Shown here piece after piece: positions 8,633-17,055 of a DNA stretch of 64,000 bases. Positions within the stretch are counted from its first letter, which is position 1. Every line of letters begins with the position of its first letter. Made by a program: the position numbers and the translations under genes. The notes beneath the pieces were generated by a model. That model saw nothing but the letters and a program-made list of their open reading frames with translations. It was not told the origin of the DNA and did not search any database. Source of the DNA: Nonomuraea guangzhouensis (GTDB lineage: Bacteria; Actinomycetota; Actinomycetes; Streptosporangiales; Streptosporangiaceae); assembly GCF_019396345.1 (NCBI RefSeq), contig NZ_JAHKRM010000002.1:248001-312000 (forward strand), given 5' to 3'.

Positions 8633-8671
8633 ATCCTTTCTGCCGAATCACCTGAATAAAAGGTTTTCGGA

Positions 8672-8700
8672 AACGTAGACCGATCTTCCGGACCTGTCAA
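8672..8700 (-). promoter_or_regulatory. Promoter of the large glycosidase gene
   Basis: On the minus strand TTGACA (8700-8695), 17-nt spacer, TACGTT (8677-8672). Matches the sigma-70-type pattern with a perfect -35. The predicted leader is about 105 nt and contains the LacI-type operator. Confidence 0.55.
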
Positions 8701-8766
8701 TCAGTACGGCGGCCTATCGCAGGCCACTTCCGCGTGCTGCCGGGCGAAAAGGGTTTCGGTGAGCCG

Positions 8767-9774
8767 TCAGGCGAGGTAGTCGAGCTGCGCGGCTTCCACC
8801 CGGCCGCGCAGCGGGCGCCCGCCCAAGAAACGTTCAAGCTCGCCGACCGCGAACTCACCGAGCCGCCGCAACTCACGCCCCTGCGCGCCCGCCAGGTGCG
8901 GGGTGACGAACACGTTGGGCATCCGGAAGAGCGGATGCTCCAGCGGCAATGGCTCGGGGTCGGTCACGTCGAGCACGGCCGAGACGCGACCGGTCGCGCA
9001 CACCCGGGTGAGCGCCTCGGTGTCGATCAGCGAGCCGCGGGCGGTATTGATCACGACCGCCTGGTCGGGCAGGAGGGCGAGGCGCCGTTCGTCCAGCAGG
9101 TGGTGGGTCTCGGCGAGGGCCGGGGCGTGCACGGTGACCAGGTCGCTGCGCCGGCACAGTTCGTCCACGTCCACCAGCTCGACCTCCAGCCGGGACGCCT
9201 CCTCCGGGGAGACGTGGGGGTCGGACAGCAGGATGTCCACCTCGAAGTCGCGCAGCCGCCGCAGCACATGACGGCCGACCCGGGAGGCGCCGATCACGCC
9301 GACGGTGCAGTGGTGCAGCCCGGTGCCCGCGCCCGGCTGCCAGGCGGACCGGTCGGCGCCGGCCGCGTAGTGGCCGGCCCGCCCGAAGACCCGTTTCGCG
9401 CCGAGGACGAGCATGGCGATGGTGTACTCGGCGACGGGCACGGCGTTCGCCTCCGCCGCGGACGACACGACGACCCCGCGCTCGAATACGACGGGATCGA
9501 CGATGGCCTTGACGGTGCCGGCGGCGTGCACGAGGGCCCGCAGCCCCGGCGCCGCCTTCAGCACCTCGGCGTCGATCCGCGGGCAGTCCCAGCCGGTCAG
9601 CAGGATCTCCGCCGTGGCCAGCGCGCGGGCCGCCTCCGCGCCGTCGAACGAGGTGAAGGTCACCGCCGGGTCGACGTCCACCGACTGCCGCAACCGGGTG
9701 ATGAGGTCGGCGGGGAAGACGTCGTGGAAGGCCCAGGGCGCGATCGCGAAGACCGCTACGGGTCGCCGTGCCAT
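8767..9774 (-). CDS. D-isomer-specific 2-hydroxyacid dehydrogenase
   Basis: NAD-dependent cytoplasmic dehydrogenase, 335 residues. It has the Rossmann dinucleotide motif GVIGASRVGRHVLRRL in mid-protein. The catalytic set is visible: Arg in NTARGSLIDTEAL, Glu in DVTDPEPLPLEHPLF and His in VTPHLAG. The natural hydroxy/keto acid is unknown; family members include phosphoglycerate and glyoxylate reductases. The ATG at 9774 follows GAGGAG. It lies 84 nt downstream of the DUF2264 gene, and that gap contains a GC-rich hairpin (arms 9807-9813 and 9829-9835) that could attenuate readthrough. It probably belongs to the same sugar-catabolic operon. Confidence 0.9.
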   Translation of the reverse strand: MARRPVAVFAIAPWAFHDVFPADLITRLRQSVDVDPAVTFTSFDGAEAARALATAEILLTGWDCPRIDAEVLKAAPGLRALVHAAGTVKAIVDPVVFERGVVVSSAAEANAVPVAEYTIAMLVLGAKRVFGRAGHYAAGADRSAWQPGAGTGLHHCTVGVIGASRVGRHVLRRLRDFEVDILLSDPHVSPEEASRLEVELVDVDELCRRSDLVTVHAPALAETHHLLDERRLALLPDQAVVINTARGSLIDTEALTRVCATGRVSAVLDVTDPEPLPLEHPLFRMPNVFVTPHLAGAQGRELRRLGEFAVGELERFLGGRPLRGRVEAAQLDYLA

Positions 9775-9858
9775 AGAAGGCTCCTCGGGTAGGTGAACGG
9801 TTCCGCGGCGGCCCCCGACCTCAGCGAAGGCCGCCCGCCACCGGCGACGATCCCCACG

Positions 9859-11802
9859 TCAGGGAAGGTCGCCGCCATTGACGACCCGCGCGCAGGTGGG
9901 AGTGCCGGTGAGGTGGATCGTCGCCGAGTCGCCGCCCGGCAGTTCCAGGGTGACCTGGTCGCCCTCGACCCGCGCCACGGGCGGCCGGAGCTCCTCGTCC
10001 GCGCCGGTGAGCAGGACGAGGCTGACATACACGGCGGTCCCGCCCGGGTGGGCGTCGGCGATCACGTACGGGGTGGCCGAGTGCCGCCCGAAGGCGTTGG
10101 CGCCCTCCGCCGTCGCCACCCCCGCGCCCGTGTAACCGTGCAGCCCGCGCACCACGCTGACCAGCCCGTCCGCCCGCCGCGCCGCCGCCCAGACGCCGCT
10201 CTCGCCGCTCCCGCGGCCGCCGCTCGCATCGCCGCTCCCGCCGGCGCTCACGTCGCCGCGCTGCCACATGAGCGGCGCCTCGCTCGCGAGGGCGTGGCCG
10301 CCGTCCCTGATCCGGTGTCCGGCGGGCGCGGTGACCTGGTGGATCCGTACCTCGGCCGGCCCGTCCACCACCGAGGCCGTCACCACGCAGACCGGCCCGG
10401 CCGGCAGGTCGTCGCGGTAGGCGGAGGCGGCGAACCGGTCCTGCGTCGTGAGGGGCTCGATACGCCGCCGGCGGGAGACGGCCCCATCCGGCGCGACGAC
10501 GACGATCTCCCCGTCGAAACCGGGTGCCTCGCCCAGGTCCGGCCCGGTGTGGCTGGTGTAGGCGAGTTTGAGGTAGTGCGGATCCGGCAGCCCCGACGGG
10601 TCCTGGATCCGGTCCCGGTCGCTGCCGTGGTTGACCAGCCGGACCACGCCGTCCTCGCGGGTGGCGTGCAGCAGCCACCCCGGCGGGCGCAGCGCCACCG
10701 CCTGGTCCGCGAGGTCGATCGGCGCCGGGACCTCGGCGTCCGTCCAGACCGGATGCTCGGGCGGCAGCAGCAGCCCGAGGAACGCCTTGCTGGCCCAGTA
10801 GGGCGAGCCCGGCCCGGAGTAGCTCTGCGTGACCGGCAGGAACGTGTCGTACCAGCCGAGCGTCAGCAGCCCGCGCTCGTCCGGCACGCCGCGCTCGGCG
10901 AAGTGACGCAGCACGCCGCTGGCGATCCGCCGGGTCCGGCCGGGCGGCAGCGGCGAGGAGCCGGTCAGCGCGCCCAGCCAGAGCGGCGCGGCCGTGGCGA
11001 ACCGGTAGGTCAGCGAGCGCCCCTGGTGCACGGGCCCGCCGTCGGCGGCGAACAGGTGCTGGTACTGGCCGAGGAAGAGCCGCAGCCGCTCACCGTAACG
11101 CGCCAGGCGGGCGGTGTCCCCGGCCATCCTGGCCCACAGCACCGGGTAGAGGTGCATGGCCCAGCCCGCGTAGTAGTCGAAGTTCTTGCCCGCGCCGTCG
11201 GAGTACCAGCCGTCTCCGACGTACCACTCCTCGATGCGCTCCAGCCCGCCGGTGATCTCGGCGGCCTCGTACGGCCCGCCCACCTCGGCCAGGAACTGCT
11301 CGACGACCACCCGGAACAGCACCCAGTTGTTGTCCGGGGTCCGCTTGCCGATGAAACCCGCCAGCCACGCCACCACCCGCTCCTGCTCGGCCGGGGACAG
11401 CCGGTCGTACAGCCAGGGCCGGGTCTCGTGCAGGGCCAGCGCGATCGAGGCCGCCTCCACCAGCGGCTGGGACATGTCGGTCAGGGGCGGCCAGGCGTAC
11501 GGGTGCGCCGGGTCGGTGCCCGCCACCAGCCCCTGGGCGTACCGCTCCAGCAGGGCGGGCGGCACCTGACCAGCCGCCCCGGCGATCCGGAACGCGGCCA
11601 GCATGAACGTGCGGGCGTACCCCTCCAGCCCATCGCTCACCGGCCCCGAGATGCTCTGCCTGCCCGGCAGGCGGTATTGGGCGAAGTCGTCGGTGGCGTA
11701 CGGCACCACGGACGCCAGCAGGTGATCCGCCACGGCCTCCCAGTGCGCCCGGGTCCAGCCGGTGTAGGCGGACAGCTCGGCATTGGCGGATGGGAGGCGC
11801 AT
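9859..11802 (-). CDS. DUF2264 domain protein (probable sugar-catabolic)
   Basis: 647-residue protein that fits the DUF2264 family over most of its length. The N-terminal half is an (alpha/alpha)6-type region (RLPGRQSISGPVSDGLEGYARTF; WLAGFIGKRTPDNNWVLF; GDGWYSDGAGKNFDYYAGW) followed by a beta-rich C-terminal domain. DUF2264 genes commonly occur beside glycosidases and sugar transporters and are suspected polysaccharide-active enzymes, but no activity is established to my knowledge. No signal peptide is seen, so it is probably cytoplasmic. No Shine-Dalgarno is present; a TAGTAT box lies 7 nt before the ATG, so the transcript is probably leaderless. It is divergent from the LacI gene, and an inverted repeat sits between them. 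Confidence 0.82.
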   Translation of the reverse strand: MRLPSANAELSAYTGWTRAHWEAVADHLLASVVPYATDDFAQYRLPGRQSISGPVSDGLEGYARTFMLAAFRIAGAAGQVPPALLERYAQGLVAGTDPAHPYAWPPLTDMSQPLVEAASIALALHETRPWLYDRLSPAEQERVVAWLAGFIGKRTPDNNWVLFRVVVEQFLAEVGGPYEAAEITGGLERIEEWYVGDGWYSDGAGKNFDYYAGWAMHLYPVLWARMAGDTARLARYGERLRLFLGQYQHLFAADGGPVHQGRSLTYRFATAAPLWLGALTGSSPLPPGRTRRIASGVLRHFAERGVPDERGLLTLGWYDTFLPVTQSYSGPGSPYWASKAFLGLLLPPEHPVWTDAEVPAPIDLADQAVALRPPGWLLHATREDGVVRLVNHGSDRDRIQDPSGLPDPHYLKLAYTSHTGPDLGEAPGFDGEIVVVAPDGAVSRRRRIEPLTTQDRFAASAYRDDLPAGPVCVVTASVVDGPAEVRIHQVTAPAGHRIRDGGHALASEAPLMWQRGDVSAGGSGDASGGRGSGESGVWAAARRADGLVSVVRGLHGYTGAGVATAEGANAFGRHSATPYVIADAHPGGTAVYVSLVLLTGADEELRPPVARVEGDQVTLELPGGDSATIHLTGTPTCARVVNGGDLP

Positions 11803-11809
11803 AAAGCGG

Positions 11810-11851
11810 ATACTACGCCATTTGAGCAGGGCTTTTCTGGCTAAAATGGCG
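11810..11851. promoter_or_regulatory. DUF2264/LacI divergent control region
   Basis: On the minus strand TAGTAT (11815-11810) ends 7 nt before the DUF2264 ATG, a leaderless arrangement. Directly upstream is a 12-bp inverted repeat with one mismatch, CGCCATTTGAGC (11816-11827) and GCTAAAATGGCG (11840-11851), separated by 12 nt. It covers where the -35 would be and is a likely operator for the divergent LacI protein. A GATAGT box at 11856-11861 may serve lacI. Confidence 0.55.
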
Positions 11852-11886
11852 TCGCGATAGTAACCGTTTTAACTTTGGGAGGCGGC

Positions 11887-12957
11887 ATGGCCCGGCGGAC
11901 GGCGTCCGATGACGGCGGGCCGCGACCGTCGACGATCCGTGACGTGGCGAAACACGCCGGCGTATCCGTCGCCACGGTGTCCAGGATCCTGTCCGGCACC
12001 TATCCCAGCGCGCCCGCCACGCGCGGCAAGGTCATGCGGGCGGTCCGCGAGCTCGACTACGTGGCCAACGCCCACGCCCGGGGGCTGGCCGGGGCGAGCA
12101 GCAGCAGCGTCGCCATCATCGTCAACTCGGTCATCTCCCCCCACTACGCCGCCGTCGCCCAGGGTGTGCAGACCCAGGCCGCCCTCGAAGGCCGGTTGTG
12201 CATCGTCGGCACCACCGGAGGCGATCCGGAACGGGAGCTGGCGACGATCCAGCTCATGCGCGAGGAGCACGCCGACGCGGTCATCCTGGTCGGCAACGTG
12301 GTGGCCGACGACGCCTACCGCGAGCGGATGGGCGAGTACGCCCGTGCCCTGGCCCTCGCGGGCTCGCAGCTCGTGCTGTGCGGGCGCCCCCCGCTGGGCG
12401 CCGACGTACCGGCCATCGTGGTCGAATACGACAACACCGGCGGCGCGTACGCCATCACCAGCCACCTGCTCTCGGCGGGCCACCAGCGCATCCTGTTCCT
12501 CGGGCGACGGGACGGCTACAGCACTCCGAAGAGCCGCATCGCCGGCTACCGGGCGGCGCTGGCCGCCTACCACGTGCCCGGCGATCCGGCGCTGGAGGTG
12601 GCGGGCACGATGGAGCGCCACGAGGGCTACCGCATGGTGCGCGAACGGCTCGACGCGGGACCGCGCGACTTCACCGCCATCTTCGCCGGCAACGACCTGA
12701 TCGCCGCGGGTGCCCGCCAGGCGCTCAGGGAGCGGGGCCTGCGCATTCCGGACGACGTGTCCATGGTCGGCTTCGACGACCTGCCGCCCGCCGCCGACAT
12801 CGACCTGACCACCGTGCACGTACCGCACGAGGAACTGGGGCGCACCGCCGTACGGCTGGCGCTCGAACGCGAGCGCGGCAGGACGGGCGCCGCTGAGCAC
12901 GTCCTGCTGGGCACGCACATCGTCGTCCGCGACTCGGTCCGCCCGAACCTCCCCTGA
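11887..12957 (+). CDS. LacI family transcriptional regulator
   Basis: Sugar-responsive repressor of 356 residues. The N-terminal LacI helix-turn-helix is clear (STIRDVAKHAGVSVATVSRI, about residues 13-32), followed by a hinge helix (YVANAHARGLAG) and a periplasmic-binding-protein-like effector domain ending LLGTHIVVRDSVRP. The ATG at 11887 has GGGAGG upstream; an alternative TTG at 11875 lacks one. It is divergent from the DUF2264/dehydrogenase genes. Likely targets are that operon and possibly the glycosidase at 5.3-8.6 kb, whose leader carries a LacI-type operator, though the two candidate sites do not share a sequence. Confidence 0.93.
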   Translation: MARRTASDDGGPRPSTIRDVAKHAGVSVATVSRILSGTYPSAPATRGKVMRAVRELDYVANAHARGLAGASSSSVAIIVNSVISPHYAAVAQGVQTQAALEGRLCIVGTTGGDPERELATIQLMREEHADAVILVGNVVADDAYRERMGEYARALALAGSQLVLCGRPPLGADVPAIVVEYDNTGGAYAITSHLLSAGHQRILFLGRRDGYSTPKSRIAGYRAALAAYHVPGDPALEVAGTMERHEGYRMVRERLDAGPRDFTAIFAGNDLIAAGARQALRERGLRIPDDVSMVGFDDLPPAADIDLTTVHVPHEELGRTAVRLALERERGRTGAAEHVLLGTHIVVRDSVRPNLP

Positions 12958-13021
12958 CCACTCAGCGGGCAGGGCTCACCGGCGCCACAGGGGCCTCGCG
13001 GATCGCCGGCGCCGCCAGCGC

Positions 13022-13369
13022 TCAGGACGCCACGCGGATCACCGGCGCCACAGGCGCTCCGGGCGCGCCGGGGGCGCCCGGCAACTGGGTGCCGGTGGGC
13101 AGCAGCGACTCGCACGCCTTCACCGCCGCCCCGTACTTGGCGGAGAGGGCGTCGACGCGTTCACCCTTGATCTCGAGGTTGACCAGCCCGTCCGAGGAGA
13201 CCGCCACCTCGGGAAAGTCGGGCAGCCCCTTCGAACGCATGCAGTCGGTGAACGCCTTGGCGTCCCCGCGGGGGCCGTCCGGGGCGGACAGCATACTCGC
13301 GCCCCCACCCACTCCCGCGGCGACGACCGCTGCGGCGAGGACCACGTTCCTGATCGTTGAGCCGAGCAT
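13022..13369 (-). CDS. Small exported protein of unknown function
   Basis: Protein of 115 residues starting with a probable signal/anchor segment (STIRNVVLAAAVVAAGVGGG). The body carries AFTDCMRSKGLPDFPEV, a pattern seen in many actinobacterial exported proteins with an unassigned role. The C-terminus is a collagen-like PGAPGAPGAP run. The ATG at 13369 has GAGGAG upstream; earlier in-frame starts lack one. It is divergent from a two-component system and may be its target. No enzymatic motif is visible. Imperfect GC-rich repeats continue past its stop codon (about 12985-13060). Confidence 0.7.
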   Translation of the reverse strand: MLGSTIRNVVLAAAVVAAGVGGGASMLSAPDGPRGDAKAFTDCMRSKGLPDFPEVAVSSDGLVNLEIKGERVDALSAKYGAAVKACESLLPTGTQLPGAPGAPGAPVAPVIRVAS

Positions 13370-13424
13370 GATGGCTCCTCCGTTTCTGTCGCGTTTGTTC
13401 GGTAAGGCAAGCAAAGCCGAGGAC

Positions 13425-13467
13425 CGGTTACGGGACGGGAACGGCGGCGGTTACCCCGCTGTAACCG
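13425..13467. promoter_or_regulatory. Repeated CGGTTAC boxes upstream of the response regulator
   Basis: Two direct copies of CGGTTAC (13425-13431 and 13448-13454, 23 bp apart) and one inverted copy GTAACCG (13461-13467), the latter pair forming a 7-bp inverted repeat around 6 nt. Repeats spaced near two helical turns fit binding of an OmpR-type regulator, so autoregulation of the two-component genes is likely. Confidence 0.5.
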
Positions 13468-13491
13468 GCGGCTGGGCATCCTGGGGAGATC

Positions 13492-14145
13492 ATGAGGGTG
13501 CTGATGGTCGAAGACCACGAGGAACTGGCCCACACCGTGGCCGCGGGGCTGCGCCGTGAGGGCATGGCCGTCGATGTGGTGCTGGACGGCGACGCCGCGC
13601 TGGACCGTACCTCCACCAACCACTACGACGTGGTCATCCTCGACCGCGACCTGCCTGGCCTGCACGGCGACGACGTCTGCAGGTCGCTCGTGGGCGCGGG
13701 CTACCCGGCGCGGGTGCTGATGCTCACCGCCGCCGGGACGATCGATGACAAAGTGACCGGGCTGGGGGTCGGCGCCGACGACTACCTGCCCAAGCCGTTC
13801 GCCTTCGCCGAGCTGGTCGCCCGGCTCCGGGCGCTGGCCAGACGGTCGCGGCCAGCGCTGCCGCCGGTGCTCGTCCACGGCGACCTGCGCCTCGACTCGA
13901 CCACGCGGATCGCCACCCGCGACGGGCGGCGGCTGTCGCTGAGCCCCAAGGAGTTCGCGGTGCTGGAGCTGCTGCTGGCCGCCCAGGGTGCCGTGGTCTC
14001 CGCCGAACAGCTCCTGGAGCAGGGCTGGGACGAGTTCGCCGACCCGTTCACGCAGACAGTGAAGGTGACGATCAGCCGGTTGCGCCGCAAACTGGGCGAC
14101 CCACCGCTGATCGAGACGGTTCCGCAGGCCGGATACCGGATATGA
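13492..14145 (+). CDS. OmpR/PhoB family response regulator
   Basis: Cytoplasmic transcription factor of 217 residues. The receiver domain has the acidic pair E7/D8, phosphoacceptor D51 (VVILDRDLPG) and the conserved Lys in YLPKPF. The C-terminal winged helix includes LSPKEFAVLELLL and VKVTISRLRRKLGDP. Its ATG follows GGGGAG. It overlaps the kinase gene by ATGA, so both are cotranslated as a pair. Candidate binding boxes lie directly upstream. The signal is unknown. Confidence 0.95.
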   Translation: MRVLMVEDHEELAHTVAAGLRREGMAVDVVLDGDAALDRTSTNHYDVVILDRDLPGLHGDDVCRSLVGAGYPARVLMLTAAGTIDDKVTGLGVGADDYLPKPFAFAELVARLRALARRSRPALPPVLVHGDLRLDSTTRIATRDGRRLSLSPKEFAVLELLLAAQGAVVSAEQLLEQGWDEFADPFTQTVKVTISRLRRKLGDPPLIETVPQAGYRI

Positions 14146-15245
14146 GGCGGACGGCCCGGCTGCGCCTGACGCTCCTGTACAGCGGGCTGTTCCTGCTGGC
14201 CGCGGTGGTGCTGGTCACCCTCATCTACCTCCTGGTGGTGTACTCGCCCTTCCCAGGGCCGCCGACCGCTCCCACGGCACCCGGGGGGCTCGACCTGCCC
14301 GTACCTGAGCCCCAGGTGAAGGCGCAGCAGGCCGAGAGCCTGCGCCGGCTGCTGGTCAACTCCCTGGTCGCGCTGGCGGTCATGGCGTTCGCGTCGGTAC
14401 TGCTGGGGCAGCTCATGGCCGGGCGCGTCCTACGGCCGCTGGGCGACATGACGGCCACCGTCCGGCGCATCACGGCCGACCGGCTCGACCGGCGGCTGGC
14501 CGCGTCCGGGCCGGACGACGAGCTCAAGGAGCTGGCCGACACCTTCGACGAGCTCCTGGATCGGCTGGAGGCCGCGTTCACCGCGCAGCGGCGGTTCGTC
14601 GCCAACGCCTCCCACGAGCTGCGCACCCCGCTGACGCTGCAGCAGGCCATGGTCGAGGTCGCGCTCGCCGACTCCACGACCGACGCCGGGTCGTTGCGGG
14701 CCGTACTGGAACGGCTGCTCGCCAACGGAAAGCACCAGGAACGGCTCATCGAGGCCCTCCTCACCCTGGCCCGCAGCCAGCAGGGCCTGAGCAACCGGCA
14801 ACCCCTCGACCTGGCCGCGATCGCCAGGCAGGCCCTCGACCAGCGGGGCGACCAGGGCGTCCGCGTCGAGTCCGCGCTGCGCCCGGCACCCGCGTCCGGC
14901 GACCGTGCCCTGCTCGAACGCCTGGTCGCGAACCTGCTGGACAACGCCGCACGGCACAACGTGCCCGACGGCTGGATCAAGGTGACGACAGCCGTGGAGT
15001 CCGGGCGGCCTACTCTCAGGGTCGCCAACAGCGGCCCGGTGATCCCGCCCGAACGGGTCCCCACGCTCCTGCAGCCCTTCCAGCGGCTGGAGACCGGCAG
15101 GAGAGCCACCGGCGACGGCCTGGGGCTGGGCCTGTCGATCGTCGCCGCCATCGTCCAGGCCCACCACGGCACGCTGGAGGCCCGCGCCCTGCCTGGCGGC
15201 GGGCTGGAGGTGACCGTCGCTTTCATGGAGAACGTCACGCCGTAG
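14142..15245 (+). CDS. Sensor histidine kinase
   Basis: Membrane kinase of 367 residues. Two transmembrane segments (about 12-34 and 70-92) flank a short, Pro-rich extracellular loop of roughly 35 residues, too small for a typical ligand domain. A HAMP linker follows, then HisKA with phosphoacceptor H158 (ANASHELRTPL), and the ATPase domain with N-box NLLDNAARHN and G-box GDGLGLGLSI. It partners the regulator immediately upstream. The short sensor loop suggests sensing within the membrane or through a partner protein (inference). Its end overlaps the convergent Rrf2 gene by 11 nt. Confidence 0.94.
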   Translation: MRRTARLRLTLLYSGLFLLAAVVLVTLIYLLVVYSPFPGPPTAPTAPGGLDLPVPEPQVKAQQAESLRRLLVNSLVALAVMAFASVLLGQLMAGRVLRPLGDMTATVRRITADRLDRRLAASGPDDELKELADTFDELLDRLEAAFTAQRRFVANASHELRTPLTLQQAMVEVALADSTTDAGSLRAVLERLLANGKHQERLIEALLTLARSQQGLSNRQPLDLAAIARQALDQRGDQGVRVESALRPAPASGDRALLERLVANLLDNAARHNVPDGWIKVTTAVESGRPTLRVANSGPVIPPERVPTLLQPFQRLETGRRATGDGLGLGLSIVAAIVQAHHGTLEARALPGGGLEVTVAFMENVTP

Positions 15246-15714
15246 CGGTCAGCCAGCGGCGGACATCGGCCATCGCCGTGCCCTCGCTGTCGGCATCGAT
15301 GCCCGCCGCCAGGTCCGCGATCGTGATGCCCGCCAGCGCACCGGACCAGGCCTCCTGCGCCGAGGCCATCGCGCGGGCGATCGCGCACGGCCGGTCACAC
15401 CGTTCGGCCGGTACGGCCAGCGGCCCCTGCTGCCGGATCTCCGTGCACCGGTAGGCGGGCTCGGTGCCGTCGATGGCCTGGACCACCTCCAGCACGGTGA
15501 TCGCCGCGGCGGGCCTGGTGAGGAGATAGCCGCCGACCTGGCCGGCCGTCGACCGTACGATGCCCGCCCTGGAGAGCGCCTGGAGGTGCTTGGCCAGGTA
15601 CGCCGGAGGGGTGCCGTGCAGCTCCGCGAGCCGCGCCGCCGGCACCGGGTCCCGGCTCTGGCTGAGCGTGACGCAGCCGTGCAGCGCCCACTCCACTCCG
15701 TTGGACATCTTCAT
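15235..15714 (-). CDS. Rrf2 family transcriptional regulator
   Basis: 159-residue winged-helix regulator. The HTH region is AARLAELHGTPPAYLAKHLQALSRAG with the Rrf2 signature STAGQVGGYLLTRP. Cysteines at about 90, 106 and 110 (YRC, ERCDRPC) match the three-Cys cluster that binds an iron-sulfur centre in IscR/NsrR-like members, so redox or NO sensing is plausible. Divergent from an MFS transporter, with two operator-like repeats in between. The start at 15714 has only a weak ribosome site; a second ATG two codons later is possible. Confidence 0.9.
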   Translation of the reverse strand: MKMSNGVEWALHGCVTLSQSRDPVPAARLAELHGTPPAYLAKHLQALSRAGIVRSTAGQVGGYLLTRPAAAITVLEVVQAIDGTEPAYRCTEIRQQGPLAVPAERCDRPCAIARAMASAQEAWSGALAGITIADLAAGIDADSEGTAMADVRRWLTATA

Positions 15715-15732
15715 GCGAGCACCCTACCCATT

Positions 15733-15778
15733 CCGGATAAGAAATGTCCGTGATAGAACTCGGATGGAAAATATCCGA
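15733..15778. promoter_or_regulatory. Tandem Rrf2 operators
   Basis: Two 19-bp sites of the same layout: TCGGAT-N7-ATCCGA at 15760-15778 (perfect arms) and CCGGAT-N7-GTCCGT at 15733-15751 (imperfect). Their centres are 27 bp apart. Both lie between the divergent Rrf2 and MFS starts, so the regulator probably controls both directions. Confidence 0.65.
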
Positions 15779-15796
15779 GATCAACTAGGAGTCTCC

Positions 15797-17023
15797 ATGA
15801 CGCGTACCGCCCTGGGCGCGGCCGCCGTCGCGCTGTTCGTCGCCGCGGCGAACCTGCGGCCGGCGATCGCCGCCGTGTCCCCTCTGGTGGACCGCATCCG
15901 AACCGACCTCGACCTGTCCGCCACGGGAGTGGCGCTGCTGACGACCATCCCGACGCTGGCGATGGGGGTCTGCGCGCCTCTGGCCGCCGTGGTCGGCCGC
16001 AGGTTCGGGCTGCGGCGCGGGGTGCTGTTCGGGCTCGCCGTCATCGCCGTGGCGACGGCGGCCCGCGTCCTCGGCGGCTCCGCCTGGCTGCAGCTGATCT
16101 GCGCGGCGGCCGTCGGGGCCGGGATCGCGATCGCGCAGACGCTGCTGCCCGCCGTGGTCAAGACCCGCTTCGCCGACCGCGCCGGCCTGGTGACCGGCAT
16201 CTACACGGCCGGCCTCGGCCTGGGCGGGGCGGTCGCGGCCGGGGTGACCGCCCCGCTCGCCGACGCCATCGACTCCTGGCCGGGCGCGCTGGCCTGCTGG
16301 TCGGTGCTCGCGGTGGCGGGCATGGCGACGTGGTCGGCCTCCGCCACCTCCCTGGGCCTCGACAGCACTGCGGGAACGGACCGAACCGGGGCGGTCCAAG
16401 CGGGCCCCGTCACCAAGGGGCTGCCCTGGCGGAGCGGTGTGGCGTGGCGCATCACCGCGCTGTCCGCCGCCAACTCCGCGCTGTACTACTGCGAACTGGC
16501 CTGGGTCGTCCCCCTGCTGCACGAGGACGGGCAGCATGGCGCCACCGGCGCGGGCGTGCTGCTGACCGTGATGATCTCCATCCAGGTCGTCGCCATGCTG
16601 GCCGTACCGGCGCTGCTGGGTGAGGGGCGGGACAGGCGCACCGGGCTGGCCCTGACGACGGTGTTGACGGCGATCGGGTTCGCGGGGCTGGCGGCGGCGC
16701 CGGCGACGGTCACCTGGTTGTGGATCGCCGCTCTGGGCGTCGGTCACGGGGGGCTGTTCACGCTCGTGCTCACGCTTCCCGTGGTGGTCAGCCGCGACGC
16801 CGCCGAGGCCGGACGGATCAGCGCGATGGCGTTCTTCGTCGGCTACGCCTGCGCCGCCCTGGCGCCGCTGCTGGTGGGAGCGCTACGCGACGCGACAGGA
16901 GACTTCCACCTGGCCTTCGGCCTGCTGAGCGGCCTGACCGCCGCGATGCTGCTGCCCATCGCGCGGCTGCACAAGGGCGGGGGCGAGCGTACGGCCCGGG
17001 TTTGTGAGGCGTCACAGACTTGA
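15797..17023 (+). CDS. MFS transporter, CynX/NimT-like
   Basis: Integral membrane transporter of 408 residues with about 12 hydrophobic spans. The N-terminal AAANLRPAIAAVSPLVDRIRTD and PTLAMGVCAPLAAVVGRRFG segments are typical of the CynX/NimT (cyanate/nitroimidazole-like) subfamily of the major facilitator superfamily. The substrate is not known. I chose the ATG at 15797 because CTAGGAG lies upstream; a longer reading from 15764 would start inside the second operator. Its divergent Rrf2 neighbour suggests control by a redox or nitrogen-oxide signal. Confidence 0.88.
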   Translation: MTRTALGAAAVALFVAAANLRPAIAAVSPLVDRIRTDLDLSATGVALLTTIPTLAMGVCAPLAAVVGRRFGLRRGVLFGLAVIAVATAARVLGGSAWLQLICAAAVGAGIAIAQTLLPAVVKTRFADRAGLVTGIYTAGLGLGGAVAAGVTAPLADAIDSWPGALACWSVLAVAGMATWSASATSLGLDSTAGTDRTGAVQAGPVTKGLPWRSGVAWRITALSAANSALYYCELAWVVPLLHEDGQHGATGAGVLLTVMISIQVVAMLAVPALLGEGRDRRTGLALTTVLTAIGFAGLAAAPATVTWLWIAALGVGHGGLFTLVLTLPVVVSRDAAEAGRISAMAFFVGYACAALAPLLVGALRDATGDFHLAFGLLSGLTAAMLLPIARLHKGGGERTARVCEASQT

Positions 17024-17055
17024 CATGCGGGACGCGTTTCCGCAACGCGTCCGGT

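Noticed and set aside
9793..11844. 683-codon open frame on the plus strand
   Set aside because: Shadow of the DUF2264 gene. No recognisable motif and no start signal.
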